Shown piece by piece: positions 16,136 to 24,851 of a DNA stretch of 64,000 nucleotides (the stretch's first letter is position 1; each line of letters starts with the position of its first letter). Source of the stretch: Bradyrhizobium sp. CCGB12 (GTDB lineage Bacteria; Pseudomonadota; Alphaproteobacteria; Rhizobiales; Xanthobacteraceae); contig NZ_JANADO010000001.1 of the NCBI RefSeq assembly GCF_024199845.1, positions 1,178,001 to 1,242,000 on the forward strand, written 5' to 3'. The position numbers and the translations under genes are program-made. A model generated the notes under the pieces. That model did not search any database. It was given only the letters and a program-made list of their open reading frames with translations, and was not told the origin of the DNA.

Positions 16136-17182
16136 ATGCTGGCTGATCGCATCGAAGCAAAATGGATTGACGCATTTTGCGAGATCTTTGAGCGATGTGC
16201 CGTTAAGGCCGGCGATACCGCGGCGATCCTCTCGGAAACCCAGTCGCGTGCGTTGAACGTGCATCTTGCGGAGCTGGCGCTGTTGCGCATGGGGGCGCGG
16301 CCGTTTCACGTGGTGATGCCGACACCGCGTAATCGGAATATCGTTCCGGTTCGCTCGACCGGAGCGAGCGAGGCCATCCAACGGCTTGGTCCGGTCATCA
16401 CCGCACTTCAGCAGGCCGGCTTCGTGGTGGATTGCACCATCGAAGGCCTGATGCACGCGGTGGAGACGCCAGAGATCCTCAAGGCCGGCGCTCGGATCCT
16501 GGTGATCTCCAACGAGCATCCCGAGGCGTTGGAGCGGATGGTGCCAGATCTCGCGCTCGAGAAGCGTGTTCGCGCCGCGGCAAAAATGTTGCGCGGAACG
16601 AAGCGGATGCGGGTCACCTCAAAGGCGGGAACGGCGCTCGATGTCGACATGGTCGGGGCCTCCACGGTCGGCGTGTGGGGTTGGACCGACAAACCTGGCA
16701 CGCTGGCGCATTGGCCCGGCGGCATTGTCGTCAGCTTTCCCAAGAGCGGGACCATCAACGGCACGCTGGTGATGGCGCCTGGCGATATCAACCTGACCTT
16801 CAAGCGCTACCTGGCCTCGCCGGTGAAAATGACGCTAAAGGACGATTATGTCGTCGAGCTGGAAGGCGAAGGCACCGATGCCGCGATGATGCGCAGCTAT
16901 CTCGCCGCCTGGGGAGATCGCGAAGCCTATGCCGTCTCGCATGTCGGTTTCGGCATGAATCCCGGCGCGCGGTACGAGGCACTCTCGATGTACGACCAGC
17001 GGGACACCAACGGCACGGAACTTCGCGCTGTATCCGGCAACTTCCTGTTCTCGACCGGTGCGAATGAGTTCGCGGGCCGCTACACGGCCGGTCATTTCGA
17101 CCTGCCAATGATGGGAACCACCATCGAACTCGACGGCGTTGCCGTCATTCGAGAAGGTGTACTTCAGGACGTCTTCGGCTAA
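16136..17182 (+). CDS. NicX-like extradiol-type dioxygenase (2,5-dihydroxypyridine 5,6-dioxygenase family)
   Basis: 348 aa. Automatic annotation often labels this family 'leucyl aminopeptidase (M29)'. The C-terminal half matches what I recall of NicX, the Fe(II) enzyme that opens 2,5-dihydroxypyridine: H269 in SHVGFGMNPGARY and the H320-x-D322 pair in AGHFDLPM are at nearly the same positions as the known ligands (His265, His318, Asp320 in the Pseudomonas enzyme). GTLAHWPGG and GNFLFSTGAN are also family features. It is the last gene of the ABC operon, suggesting that the imported compound, or its hydroxylated product, is ring-cleaved here. The exact substrate is inferred, not shown. Its TAA overlaps the TAG of the convergent neighbour. 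Confidence 0.75.
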   Translation: MLADRIEAKWIDAFCEIFERCAVKAGDTAAILSETQSRALNVHLAELALLRMGARPFHVVMPTPRNRNIVPVRSTGASEAIQRLGPVITALQQAGFVVDCTIEGLMHAVETPEILKAGARILVISNEHPEALERMVPDLALEKRVRAAAKMLRGTKRMRVTSKAGTALDVDMVGASTVGVWGWTDKPGTLAHWPGGIVVSFPKSGTINGTLVMAPGDINLTFKRYLASPVKMTLKDDYVVELEGEGTDAAMMRSYLAAWGDREAYAVSHVGFGMNPGARYEALSMYDQRDTNGTELRAVSGNFLFSTGANEFAGRYTAGHFDLPMMGTTIELDGVAVIREGVLQDVFG

Positions 17183-18171
17183 CCGCGATCGAGCACAGGC
17201 GGGCGCGCCAGGCCAAAGTGGCGGAGCAAGTCGACCATGGCCTTGAGGCGCTCGACACGATAGGCATCGACATCGAGGCCGGAATAGTCGAGGAAGCCAG
17301 CGCCCGTCCGCAGGCCGATCCGTCCCTCATTCATGTTGCGCGAGATCACCTCTGGTGCCCGATAGCGATCGCTGCCGAGGGCGCCCTCGAGGTAGCGGCT
17401 CGCGTAGTACAGGATGTCGCCGCCACCCCAATCGATGAATTCCAGCAGGCCGAGCACGGCGTAGCGAAAGCCGAAACCATAGCGGATCGCTTTGTCGATC
17501 TCTTCCGCGCTGGCGACACCCTCCTCAACCATGCGAGCGGCCTCGTTCATCGCCAGCGCCTGGATGCGCGGGACGATGAAGCCTGGCGTCGCCGCGCAGA
17601 CCACAGGCACCTTGCCGATGCCCTCGAGCAGCGTCTTGACCTCGTCGACAATGGTGGGGTCAGTGGCCTTGCCGGGCGATATTTCGACGAGCGGGATCAG
17701 ATAGGCCGGGTTGAGCCAATGCACGTTGAGGAAGCGGCGAGGATTCACGATTGCGCCTGAGAGATCATCGACGAGGATCGTCGACGTCGTCGATGCAATG
17801 ATCGTGTCCGGGCCGACTTGCCTTGACGCTGACCCCAGCACCTCGCGCTTGAGCTCGACCACCTCAGGAACGCCCTCGAAGACGACACCGGCCTCGGCGA
17901 GCGCTGCAGCGCTTTTGCCGGCTGCCGCCACCGAGACGCGCGCAATGAGCGGGGCAACGTCCGCTTCGGTCAGTAGACCAAGCTTGGACAGGCTGGCGAA
18001 GGTCTTTCTGACCTCGCCGAGCGCGTCCGCTTCCAGCTTGCTGAAGTCCTCAGCCGAACGCGTCTTGATGTCGATCATCGTGACGCTGTGCCCGGCGTAA
18101 GCGAACGCGACGGCGATGCCGCGCCCCATGCGGCCAGCCCCGAGACACACGATATTGACGCGATTTGTCAT
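17179..18171 (-). CDS. 3-hydroxyacyl-CoA dehydrogenase (NAD-binding)
   Basis: A 330-aa dehydrogenase that oxidises a 3-hydroxyacyl-CoA to the 3-oxoacyl-CoA. Seen: Rossmann LGAGRMGRGIAVAFAYAGHSV at about 10-30, a STTSTILVDDL segment where the active-site region begins, NVHWLNPAYLIPLVEIS with the catalytic His at about 149, and the C-terminal domain TPGFIVPRIQALAMNEA. It is the last gene of a five-gene minus-strand run (22917 to 17179) that starts at a predicted MarR-family operator. Its role is probably beta-oxidation of a ring-opened aromatic CoA ester. Confidence 0.9.
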   Translation of the reverse strand: MTNRVNIVCLGAGRMGRGIAVAFAYAGHSVTMIDIKTRSAEDFSKLEADALGEVRKTFASLSKLGLLTEADVAPLIARVSVAAAGKSAAALAEAGVVFEGVPEVVELKREVLGSASRQVGPDTIIASTTSTILVDDLSGAIVNPRRFLNVHWLNPAYLIPLVEISPGKATDPTIVDEVKTLLEGIGKVPVVCAATPGFIVPRIQALAMNEAARMVEEGVASAEEIDKAIRYGFGFRYAVLGLLEFIDWGGGDILYYASRYLEGALGSDRYRAPEVISRNMNEGRIGLRTGAGFLDYSGLDVDAYRVERLKAMVDLLRHFGLARPPVLDRG

Positions 18172-18174
18172 CGA

Positions 18175-19263
18175 TCAGAATCCATTGCGAAGCAGCGTCT
18201 GCAGTTCGGCCTTCCCGAGATTGCCGAGCCCGAGTGTCTCGAGCGTTCGGCCGCCTCGCGCAAAATCCTCGCCGCAGATCGCGCCGCCGATCGACAGGAA
18301 CGCCTTGGCCAGCGGTGTGTTGACGCCCGCCAGGCCGGCGACGGACACCAGCAGCGACAGCCCGAGCCGCAGGTCCTCCCGCATGTAGCGGTGCTCGGTC
18401 AGCACGATCCGTTCGCGCCAGTCGCCGGAATCGGTCAGCCGGTCGTGCGAGCCGCGGCCATACATCCAGATCTCGCCTTCCTTGGCATAATGGTGCGCGA
18501 GCGGAAAATGCGGTGCACTGTAACCGAGTGCCTCGCGCACCGCGATGCGTTCCGCGTCGAGCGCGTCAGTGACACGACGGATCGCGGCTTGCGTACCCTC
18601 CTTGTGAATGTCCCAGCGCTCGAAATGTTCGATCGGACCGGCGTTCATCACGATCAACGGCGGATGGATGATGGGTCCTGCATTCATCAGCGCTCCGGAC
18701 AGCGCGTCCCCACACGGTTCGATCACGCCCGGGAATGCGCGTCCGATGACTTCGAGTGCATGCGGCGCCTGATCGAGCGGAAACACGCCGACCGGAAGTC
18801 GCTTGGCGCGGATGGTGATCGCGACCTCGAACGGTCCGTGCTTGCGGGTCAGCCAGGGTAATGTGCCGGTCTCGGCAAAGCTTGGCTTCGCGCGGTTGCC
18901 GGCATCTTGGGCGGTCTGGGCGAAGATCATCGAGCCGAATGTCGCCGGCGGCAGAAATACGACCTGGCCGTCCCGCAGATGCGGAGCGAGCAGGCGGGCA
19001 ATGTCCGGCTGTGCGAAGGCGGGGGCAGGGCAGAGGATCAGCTCAACGCCGTCAACGGCTTCGGCGATGTCGGCCGTGACCAGCGCGAGCTTCACGTCGT
19101 GGCGACCGTTATGATCCTTGACCACGATGCGCGAGCCGGCGGCGCGGTGCGCGGCGACCTGATCCGCGTCGCGGCGCCAGAGCCGGACCTCATGCCCCGA
19201 CAGCGCAAAATCGCCCGCGGCCGCGAAAGAGCCGTTTCCCCCGCCCAGAACCGTAATCTTCAA
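18175..19263 (-). CDS. NAD/NADP octopine/nopaline dehydrogenase family protein
   Basis: 362 aa with an N-terminal Rossmann domain (MKITVLGGGNGSFAAAGDFALSGHEVRLW) and a C-terminal octopine-dehydrogenase domain, including MNAGPIIHPPLIVMNAG, where the family's catalytic His is expected. Characterised members condense or split amino-acid/2-oxoacid opines, but many catabolic-cluster members act on other hydroxy- or oxoacids. It overlaps the ligase gene by 4 nt and is 3 nt from the dehydrogenase gene, so it is firmly in the operon. Function in an aromatic CoA pathway is not established. Confidence 0.82.
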   Translation of the reverse strand: MKITVLGGGNGSFAAAGDFALSGHEVRLWRRDADQVAAHRAAGSRIVVKDHNGRHDVKLALVTADIAEAVDGVELILCPAPAFAQPDIARLLAPHLRDGQVVFLPPATFGSMIFAQTAQDAGNRAKPSFAETGTLPWLTRKHGPFEVAITIRAKRLPVGVFPLDQAPHALEVIGRAFPGVIEPCGDALSGALMNAGPIIHPPLIVMNAGPIEHFERWDIHKEGTQAAIRRVTDALDAERIAVREALGYSAPHFPLAHHYAKEGEIWMYGRGSHDRLTDSGDWRERIVLTEHRYMREDLRLGLSLLVSVAGLAGVNTPLAKAFLSIGGAICGEDFARGGRTLETLGLGNLGKAELQTLLRNGF

Positions 19264-20795
19264 GATGTTTCTCCTTGCGCGCGCGATTGCGCATCGAGCT
19301 GCTTCAGCAGGAAATGCTGGACCTTGCCCAGCGCCGTGCGCGGCAGGTCGGTGACGAAGACGATTTCGCGTGGAACTTTGTAGCGCGCGAGCTGCGCCTG
19401 GACGTGTGTTCTGAGCTCATCCGCCTCGAGCCGGGAGCCGGATCGCCGGATCACATAGGCGATGGGGACTTCGTCCCAGCGCGGATCCGGCCGGCCGATC
19501 ACGGCGCATTCGCTGACATCGGGATGTTCGAGCAGGACGCGCTCGACCTCTGCCGGATAGACATTCTCGCCGCCGGAAATGATCAAGTTCTTCTTGCGGT
19601 CGCGCACCCAGAAATAACCGTCCGCATCGCACAGGCCGACATCTCCGGTGCGAAACCAGCCGTCGTGCAGCGCATCGCGCGTGGCGTCGGCATTGCCCCA
19701 ATATTCGAAGAACACGCTGGCGCCGCGCACTGCGATCTCGCCCGGCGTGCCCGGCGGCATCTCGGCGCCAGCCTGATCGATGACCTTTGCTTCGCAACAC
19801 AAGCCGGCAATTCCGGTCGATCCCACCCGCGAGAGGTCGCCGCCGAGGCGCGTATAGATCGCGATGGGGCAGGTTTCCGTGGAGCCGTAGACCTGAAGCA
19901 CGGGAACACTCCGCGCGGTGAAGCGATCGATCAGGTGCGGCGGCACGATGGTCGAACCGGTGGCAACGGCCTTCAGTGACGAGAGATCGGCCGCTGCCCA
20001 GGCTGGATGCTCGCTCACGGCCTGGATGATCGTCGGCACCATCACGGTCAGCGTCGGCCGCTCGCGCTCGATCGCCGCGAGCGCCGTATCCGGCGCGAAG
20101 CGGGCGTGGACCGTGACGGTTGCGCCCAGTTGCAGCGCCGGCGTGGTCTGGATATTGAGGCCGCCGACGTGGAAGAACGGCAACACGGTCAGCACATGAT
20201 CGTCAGACGTCATGTTGTGCATATGTTGGCTCATGACGCCGTTCCAGAACAGCGCCTCTTGCCGCAGCACCGCGCCCTTTGGCCGTCCCGTCGTTCCCGA
20301 CGTGTAGACGATGAGGAGCGGGCAGGAGAGATCGGTGTGCGGGTTGCCGCCATTGCCCTCGCTGTCTTCCAGCAGACTTTGAAACGTCGTGCCGCCAGGG
20401 GGCTCGAAGTCGAGGCCGACGACGGATATTCCCGGCGCGGTCCGCCCAAGTTCGGCAAGGACTTCCGCAAATGCCTGCTCGAGCACCAGGACCTTGGCGC
20501 CGGCGTCACTCAGAATGAACAGCTGCTCGGCGACGGCCAGCCGCCAGTTCAGCGGCACGAGCATCGCCCCGAGCCGCGCGCAAGCGTAGAGAAGGACCAG
20601 GTAGTCCGGCCGGTTCAGGCTCAAGATCGCGACGCGGTCGCCGCGGCCGACGCCGAGCTCCCGCTTCAGGGCGCTTGCGGTCCGTTCGATGCGAGCGGCG
20701 AATGCCGCATAGCTCAGCCGTTCGCCTTCGAAGGCAATGGCCGTCTTGTCTGGCGCGAACGCCGCGTTGCGATCGATCAGACTACAGAGGTCCAC
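19260..20795 (-). CDS. AMP-dependent acyl-CoA synthetase/ligase
   Basis: A class I adenylate-forming ligase of 511 aa that makes an acyl-CoA from acid, ATP and CoA. AMP-binding motif VYTSGTTGRPKGAVL near 160, YGSTETCP near 290, GWFRTGDVGLCDADGYFWVRDRKKNLIISGGENVYPAEVE, and the C-terminal lysine in RTALGKVQ are present. The frame extends to 20951 inside the preceding gene; the most sensible start is GTG 20795 (VDLCSLIDRNAAFAPDKTA), right after the stop of the acyl-CoA dehydrogenase. Second ligase of the region besides 31090; its substrate may be a downstream aliphatic acid. Confidence 0.9.
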   Translation of the reverse strand: MDLCSLIDRNAAFAPDKTAIAFEGERLSYAAFAARIERTASALKRELGVGRGDRVAILSLNRPDYLVLLYACARLGAMLVPLNWRLAVAEQLFILSDAGAKVLVLEQAFAEVLAELGRTAPGISVVGLDFEPPGGTTFQSLLEDSEGNGGNPHTDLSCPLLIVYTSGTTGRPKGAVLRQEALFWNGVMSQHMHNMTSDDHVLTVLPFFHVGGLNIQTTPALQLGATVTVHARFAPDTALAAIERERPTLTVMVPTIIQAVSEHPAWAAADLSSLKAVATGSTIVPPHLIDRFTARSVPVLQVYGSTETCPIAIYTRLGGDLSRVGSTGIAGLCCEAKVIDQAGAEMPPGTPGEIAVRGASVFFEYWGNADATRDALHDGWFRTGDVGLCDADGYFWVRDRKKNLIISGGENVYPAEVERVLLEHPDVSECAVIGRPDPRWDEVPIAYVIRRSGSRLEADELRTHVQAQLARYKVPREIVFVTDLPRTALGKVQHFLLKQLDAQSRAQGETS

Positions 20796-20797
20796 CG

Positions 20798-22087
20798 TCA
20801 GTCGTCCGTCTCGCCGGCTTCGTACAGTGCCTCGCGTCCGATCCGGTCGAGGCAGAGCTCGGCGGTCCAGGGCAGCATCAGCGAGCCGCAGCGGCTGTCG
20901 CGATAGATCCGCTCCAGCGGCAATGACCGCAGCATGGCCTGACCACCGCAAGTGCGGATCGCGAGCGCGGCGAGCTCATTAGCGCCCTCCATCACCGAAT
21001 ATTGCGCGGCATAGGAGCGAAGAACCTGTTCCTTGCTCGGATTGGCGCGGGCTTCGGTCACGGCCTGGAACCAGATTGCCTTGATCTGCTCGAGCTTGAT
21101 CTGCATCTGCGCGACCGCGATCTGCTTGGTCGGGTACATCCTGCGTTTCACGGGCGGCATGCCCGGAACTTCGCCGCGCAGGTACCGTACTGTGAAATCG
21201 TAGGCGGCTTGCGCCAGGCCCATATAGGTCGGCGACAGCGTCAGGAACATGTGCGGCCAGCGCATTGCGGCCTGGAAATAGACGCCGCGCGGCATCAGCG
21301 CGGAATCCTCCGGCACGAACACGTCCTTGAACAGGAGCGTCCGGGAGACTGTTCCCCGCATGCCGAGCGGATCCCAATCGCCCACGACGGAGACGCCTTC
21401 CGACCTGGCGGAGATGGCCAGATAAAGCGTATTGCGTCGCGATGCCTTCGCGCCTTCCTCGATCTCGGTGCAGAGCACGCCGTAATAGTCGGCATGACCG
21501 GAAAGCGATGCAAAGATTTTCTTGCCGTTGACGATCCAGCCACCCGCGACCGGCCTTGCCTCCGTGCCAAAAGCGACGCCGCCCGCGGCCGCTGCCCCCC
21601 CTTCGGAGAAGGGCTGTGAATAGATCGCACCGTCCTCGACGATGCGCTTGTAGTGAACCGCGCGCCGTCGCTCGTGCTCAGCGCGGGTGTCCGCGTCCAT
21701 ATCGAGATCGTCGGCGAGGGGGCCCGACCACAGGGTCGAGCAGACATGCATGTTCCAGGTCAGCGCGGTCGCGCCGCAGTACCGGCCGATCTCGGCCGCT
21801 GCCAAGGCATAGGTCTGGTAGTTCGCGCCGAGACCGCCGTGCTTCTTGGGGACGGCAATGCCGAGCAGGCCGACGCGATGCAGATCGCGATAATTCTCGG
21901 TCGGGAAGGTCGCCTCGCGATCGTAGGTCGCGGCGCGGCCCGCGAACACGGTCTGGCCGATCTCGCGGGCGCGCGCGATGATCGCGGCCTGCTCGTCGCT
22001 CAGGCGGAATGCCACGGGATCGAAGATCGGAGCATCGAGCACGACCTTGTCGCTCGCGCCAATGTTCTTGCGGACTTGCATGGTCAT
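20798..22087 (-). CDS. Acyl-CoA dehydrogenase family protein
   Basis: A 429-aa flavoenzyme with the three-domain acyl-CoA dehydrogenase layout: helical N-terminus (LGIAVPKKHGGLGANYQTYALAAAEIGRYCGAT), beta-barrel middle (SQPFSEGG...GGWIVNGKKIFAS) and helical C-terminus (SVMEGANELAALAIRTCGGQAM). The EGANE segment near 375 is where the family's catalytic Glu and adenine contacts often lie. Expected to oxidise an acyl-CoA to the 2-enoyl-CoA. A second ATG two codons in is equally possible as the start. It is followed without a gap by the ligase gene. Confidence 0.9.
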   Translation of the reverse strand: MTMQVRKNIGASDKVVLDAPIFDPVAFRLSDEQAAIIARAREIGQTVFAGRAATYDREATFPTENYRDLHRVGLLGIAVPKKHGGLGANYQTYALAAAEIGRYCGATALTWNMHVCSTLWSGPLADDLDMDADTRAEHERRRAVHYKRIVEDGAIYSQPFSEGGAAAAGGVAFGTEARPVAGGWIVNGKKIFASLSGHADYYGVLCTEIEEGAKASRRNTLYLAISARSEGVSVVGDWDPLGMRGTVSRTLLFKDVFVPEDSALMPRGVYFQAAMRWPHMFLTLSPTYMGLAQAAYDFTVRYLRGEVPGMPPVKRRMYPTKQIAVAQMQIKLEQIKAIWFQAVTEARANPSKEQVLRSYAAQYSVMEGANELAALAIRTCGGQAMLRSLPLERIYRDSRCGSLMLPWTAELCLDRIGREALYEAGETDD

Positions 22088-22101
22088 GGCAGAATCCCGC
22101 C

Positions 22102-22917
22102 TTACGCTTTTGCCGTGATGGAGTTCAGGAAACGGCCCAGAACCTCGTCAAAGGCATCAGGGCGTTCGAGATTGGCGAGATGGCCAACGCCTGCGAGCTC
22201 GACATATTCAGCTCCAGGGATGTATGTCGCCGTCTTCGCCATCATCGACGCAGGCGCGTTGTTGTCCTTGGAACCCGACAGCAGCAGCGTCGGGACGGAA
22301 ATATTCTTGAGCGTGCTGCGCTGATCGAAGCCGATGAGAGCCAGCATCATGGCGCGATAGCTGGCCTCAGGCACGCTCCCCATGCAGTCGCGAGCGAGCT
22401 CCATGCCCTCAGGATCGGGATCGTCGCCGACCAGCTCCTTTACCAGCGAGGGTGCGAGCGACTTCATCGTTTCTCCGCTATCGAGCGGCCCAAGGCGCGC
22501 CGCGATGAACGATCTCTGCCAGTCGCCGTCGGCCTTGCCGAAGGCCGGGCTGGTCTGCGCCAGCACGACCGCGCGCGCCGGTTTCGGCGACTGCACCAAC
22601 CATTTCTGGACGATCATGCCGCCGATCGAATGGCCAACCAGTACAGGCCTGCTAACGTCGAGCTGCTCAATGAATTGTTGGAGCGCATCCGCCAGCGCAG
22701 CGATGCTGACGCTGGCGAGCGGCGCCGAACCGCCATAGCCCGGCATATCCCATGCGATCGCGCGAAAGCGGTTACCGAATGTGGCAAGCTGGTGTCGCCA
22801 GGCTCGCGCCGCGCCGCCAATGCCATGCAGGAAAATCAAAGGTGTTGCGCCCGGATCGCCCGCGGCTTCGTAGGCGAAGCGTCCGTCTTTTGTTATCATT
22901 GGCGCAGGCTGCGACAC
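22102..22917 (-). CDS. Alpha/beta hydrolase (PcaD/enol-lactonase-like)
   Basis: 271 aa. The nucleophile elbow VGHSIGGM (Ser about 96), the acid in LLLSGSKDNNAP and the His in AGVGHLANLERP complete a catalytic triad, and HGIGG gives the oxyanion region. Closest by eye to 3-oxoadipate enol-lactonase and to C-C or ester hydrolases of aromatic pathways. It is the first gene of the minus-strand operon; an ATTTTATACTTAAAGC operator-like site lies about 60 bp upstream of its start. Possible roles are ring-opening hydrolysis or thioester cleavage. Confidence 0.88.
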   Translation of the reverse strand: MSQPAPMITKDGRFAYEAAGDPGATPLIFLHGIGGAARAWRHQLATFGNRFRAIAWDMPGYGGSAPLASVSIAALADALQQFIEQLDVSRPVLVGHSIGGMIVQKWLVQSPKPARAVVLAQTSPAFGKADGDWQRSFIAARLGPLDSGETMKSLAPSLVKELVGDDPDPEGMELARDCMGSVPEASYRAMMLALIGFDQRSTLKNISVPTLLLSGSKDNNAPASMMAKTATYIPGAEYVELAGVGHLANLERPDAFDEVLGRFLNSITAKA

Positions 22918-22977
22918 GCGACATCCTTTTGCTTGGCCCGTTGATGCTAACAGGCTTGCCGGCGATGGGAAGGGATA

Positions 22978-22993
22978 ATTTTATACTTAAAGC
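22978..22993 (-). promoter_or_regulatory. Predicted MarR-family operator, site 1
   Basis: ATTTTATACTTAAAGC, a 16-bp match to the palindrome ATTTTARGCYTAAAAT found at five other places in 22.9-31.1 kb. It lies 61 bp upstream of the minus-strand operon and 116 bp upstream of the SDR gene. The right half-site is imperfect, so this is the weakest of the six. Confidence 0.5.
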
Positions 22994-23054
22994 AATTTTC
23001 GGGCCGGTCGTCGTGCGGGTGTTCGCGATATCGATCGGCGCTTTCGTTGCAAAA

Positions 23055-23070
23055 ATTTGAAGGTTAAAAT
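23055..23070 (+). promoter_or_regulatory. Predicted MarR-family operator, site 2
   Basis: ATTTGAAGGTTAAAAT, 39 bp upstream of the SDR start codon. It contains TAAAAT in the position of a -10 box, as at sites 3 and 6. With site 1 it makes the 22918-23108 divergent promoter a two-operator region. Confidence 0.6.
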
Positions 23071-23108
23071 ATATCGAGGGAACGATCAGCATCTTAGGGA
23101 GCCAGCGC

Positions 23109-23870
23109 ATGTCCGGATTGCCGCATTCGCCGCACGCGCTGGTGACCGGTGGCGGTCGCGGCATCGGCCGCGCGATAGCCGCTTCTCTCGTCGGCGCTGG
23201 CGCGACCGTAACCGTGCTCGGCCGGAATGCGGCGAGCCTTGCCGAAGTCGTCGACGCAGGCTCCGCGCATATTTCAGCTGTTGCCGACGTCTCCGACGAA
23301 GCGTCGTTGAAGGCGGCCATCCTTGAAGCGGGTGCGCGCAAGCCGATCGATATCCTGATTGCCAACGCGGGCAGCGCTGAATCGGCACCGTTCGCGAAAT
23401 CGGACGACGCCCTCTTCAACCGCATGATGGACGTTAATTTCATGGGCGTGGTCCATGCCATCCGTGGCGTGTTGCCGGGGATGAAGGACCGCCCCTATGG
23501 CCGCATTGTTGCGGTCGCGTCCACGGCCGGTCTCAAGGGCTACGCGTATGTCAGCGCGTACGCTGCCGCCAAGCACGCCGTGGTCGGACTGGTGCGTTCG
23601 CTTGCGCTCGAAATGGCCGGAAGCAACGTGACTGTGAACGCGGTGTGTCCCGGCTTCACCGACACCGACCTGGTCGCCGGTAGCATCGAAAACATCATGA
23701 AGAAGACCGGCCGAACCCGCGAGCAGGCGATCGCCGAGCTTGCGAAACATAATCCGCAAGGGCGTCTGATCACGCCTCAGGAGGTTGCCGACGCGGTGCT
23801 CTGGCTATGCGGCGAGGGTGCCGGCGCGATCACCGGACAGGCGATCGCGGTTGCCGGCGGTGAAATCTAG
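23109..23870 (+). CDS. SDR family NAD(P)-dependent oxidoreductase
   Basis: 253 aa, a classical short-chain dehydrogenase: cofactor motif TGGGRGIG at about 14-21, NAG near 88, catalytic Ser in VAVASTAGL and YAAAK (Tyr about 155). The C-terminus LWLCGEGAGAITGQAIAVAGGEI is typical of hydroxyacyl-CoA-type members. First gene of a + strand group with the crotonase and the bifunctional monooxygenase/reductase. It could oxidise or reduce the 5-hydroxy/5-oxo group of the cyclohexene-carboxyl-CoA formed from 2-aminobenzoyl-CoA; that step is inferred. Confidence 0.92.
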   Translation: MSGLPHSPHALVTGGGRGIGRAIAASLVGAGATVTVLGRNAASLAEVVDAGSAHISAVADVSDEASLKAAILEAGARKPIDILIANAGSAESAPFAKSDDALFNRMMDVNFMGVVHAIRGVLPGMKDRPYGRIVAVASTAGLKGYAYVSAYAAAKHAVVGLVRSLALEMAGSNVTVNAVCPGFTDTDLVAGSIENIMKKTGRTREQAIAELAKHNPQGRLITPQEVADAVLWLCGEGAGAITGQAIAVAGGEI

Positions 23871-23912
23871 CGTGTGTGCGCAGACGCGGAACAAGGAATC
23901 CAAGGAGATCGC

Positions 23913-24749
23913 ATGAGCAGACCAGCCAATCCCGTCACCATACCGCTTGCGGATTACTCGCCGCAGCACTTCCTGCTGGCCGTGGTCGACGGTGTCGCGA
24001 CTGTTACGCTCAACCGCCCCGAGCGAAAGAATCCGCTCACCTTCGAGAGCTACCGGGAACTGACGGATTTCTTCCGCGCCTGTGCGTTCGACGACGCGGT
24101 CAAATCCATCGTCGTCACGGGCGCCGGCGGCAATTTCTCGTCCGGCGGCGACGTGTTCGAGATCATCGGCCCGCTCGTGAAGATGGATACCAAAGGGCTG
24201 ACCGCCTTCACGCGCATGACCGGCGATCTCGTCAAGGCGATGCGGGCCTGCCCGCAGCCGATCGTGGCTGCGGTCGAGGGCATCTGCGCCGGGGCGGGCG
24301 CGATCATTGCCATGGCCTCGGACATGCGCCTCGCGGCGAGTGGCACAAAGGTCGCGTTCCTGTTCAACAAGGTGGGGCTGGCCGGCTGCGACATGGGCGC
24401 CTGCGCAATTCTGCCGCGGATCATCGGGCAGTCACGTGCCTCCGAACTGCTCTACACCGGCCGGTTCATGACCGCTGACGAAGGCGAGCGCTGGGGCTTC
24501 TTCAGCCGCCTCGTCACGTCCGAGCAGCTGCTGCCGCAGGCGCAGTTGCTGGCCAAGCAGGTCGCGGAAGGACCGACCTTCGCCAACACCATGACCAAGC
24601 GGATGCTGGCGATGGAGTGGGCGATGTCGGTGGAGGAGGCGATCGAGGCCGAAGCCGTTGCCCAGGCGCTGTGCATGACGACGGCGGATTTCGAGCGCGC
24701 CTTCGAGGCTTTTGCCAACAAGGTCAAGCCGGTCTTCAGGGGCGATTAG
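23913..24749 (+). CDS. Enoyl-CoA hydratase/isomerase family protein
   Basis: A 278-aa crotonase. The oxyanion-hole segments are readable as [12 protein letters not shown] (about 68-79) and [21 protein letters not shown] (about 122-142), followed by [26 protein letters not shown] 23913 follows AAGGAG; an earlier ATG at 23874 has no ribosome site. The residues at the usual catalytic Glu positions are not the canonical pair, so the reaction may be hydration, isomerisation or ring hydrolysis. It sits 42 nt after the SDR gene and 102 nt before the bifunctional enzyme, which has its own predicted promoter. Confidence 0.9.
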   Translation: MSRPANPVTIPLADYSPQHFLLAVVDGVATVTLNRPERKNPLTFESYRELTDFFRACAFDDAVKSIVVTGAGGNFSSGGDVFEIIGPLVKMDTKGLTAFTRMTGDLVKAMRACPQPIVAAVEGICAGAGAIIAMASDMRLAASGTKVAFLFNKVGLAGCDMGACAILPRIIGQSRASELLYTGRFMTADEGERWGFFSRLVTSEQLLPQAQLLAKQVAEGPTFANTMTKRMLAMEWAMSVEEAIEAEAVAQALCMTTADFERAFEAFANKVKPVFRGD

Positions 24750-24789
24750 GGCGGTCATCTTTGCGGGGGCCACATCAGCAACGGGGGAC

Positions 24790-24817
24790 TTGCGTGAAAT
24801 TATTTTAGGCTTAAAAT
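24790..24817 (+). promoter_or_regulatory. Promoter with overlapping MarR-family operator, site 3
   Basis: TTGCGT (24790-24795), 16-nt spacer, TAAAAT (24812-24817). The palindrome ATTTTAGGCTTAAAAT (24802-24817) covers the spacer and the whole -10 box. The same layout occurs at 31013-31040. A repressor bound here would block RNA polymerase. Confidence 0.65.
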
Positions 24818-24851
24818 AGTTTCCATGACCAGGTGAATTGGCGAGGCTCCC

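Noticed and set aside
16136..17182. M29 leucyl aminopeptidase as the name for this gene
   Set aside because: The His269/His320-x-Asp322 pattern and the operon context fit the NicX-like dioxygenase group better.
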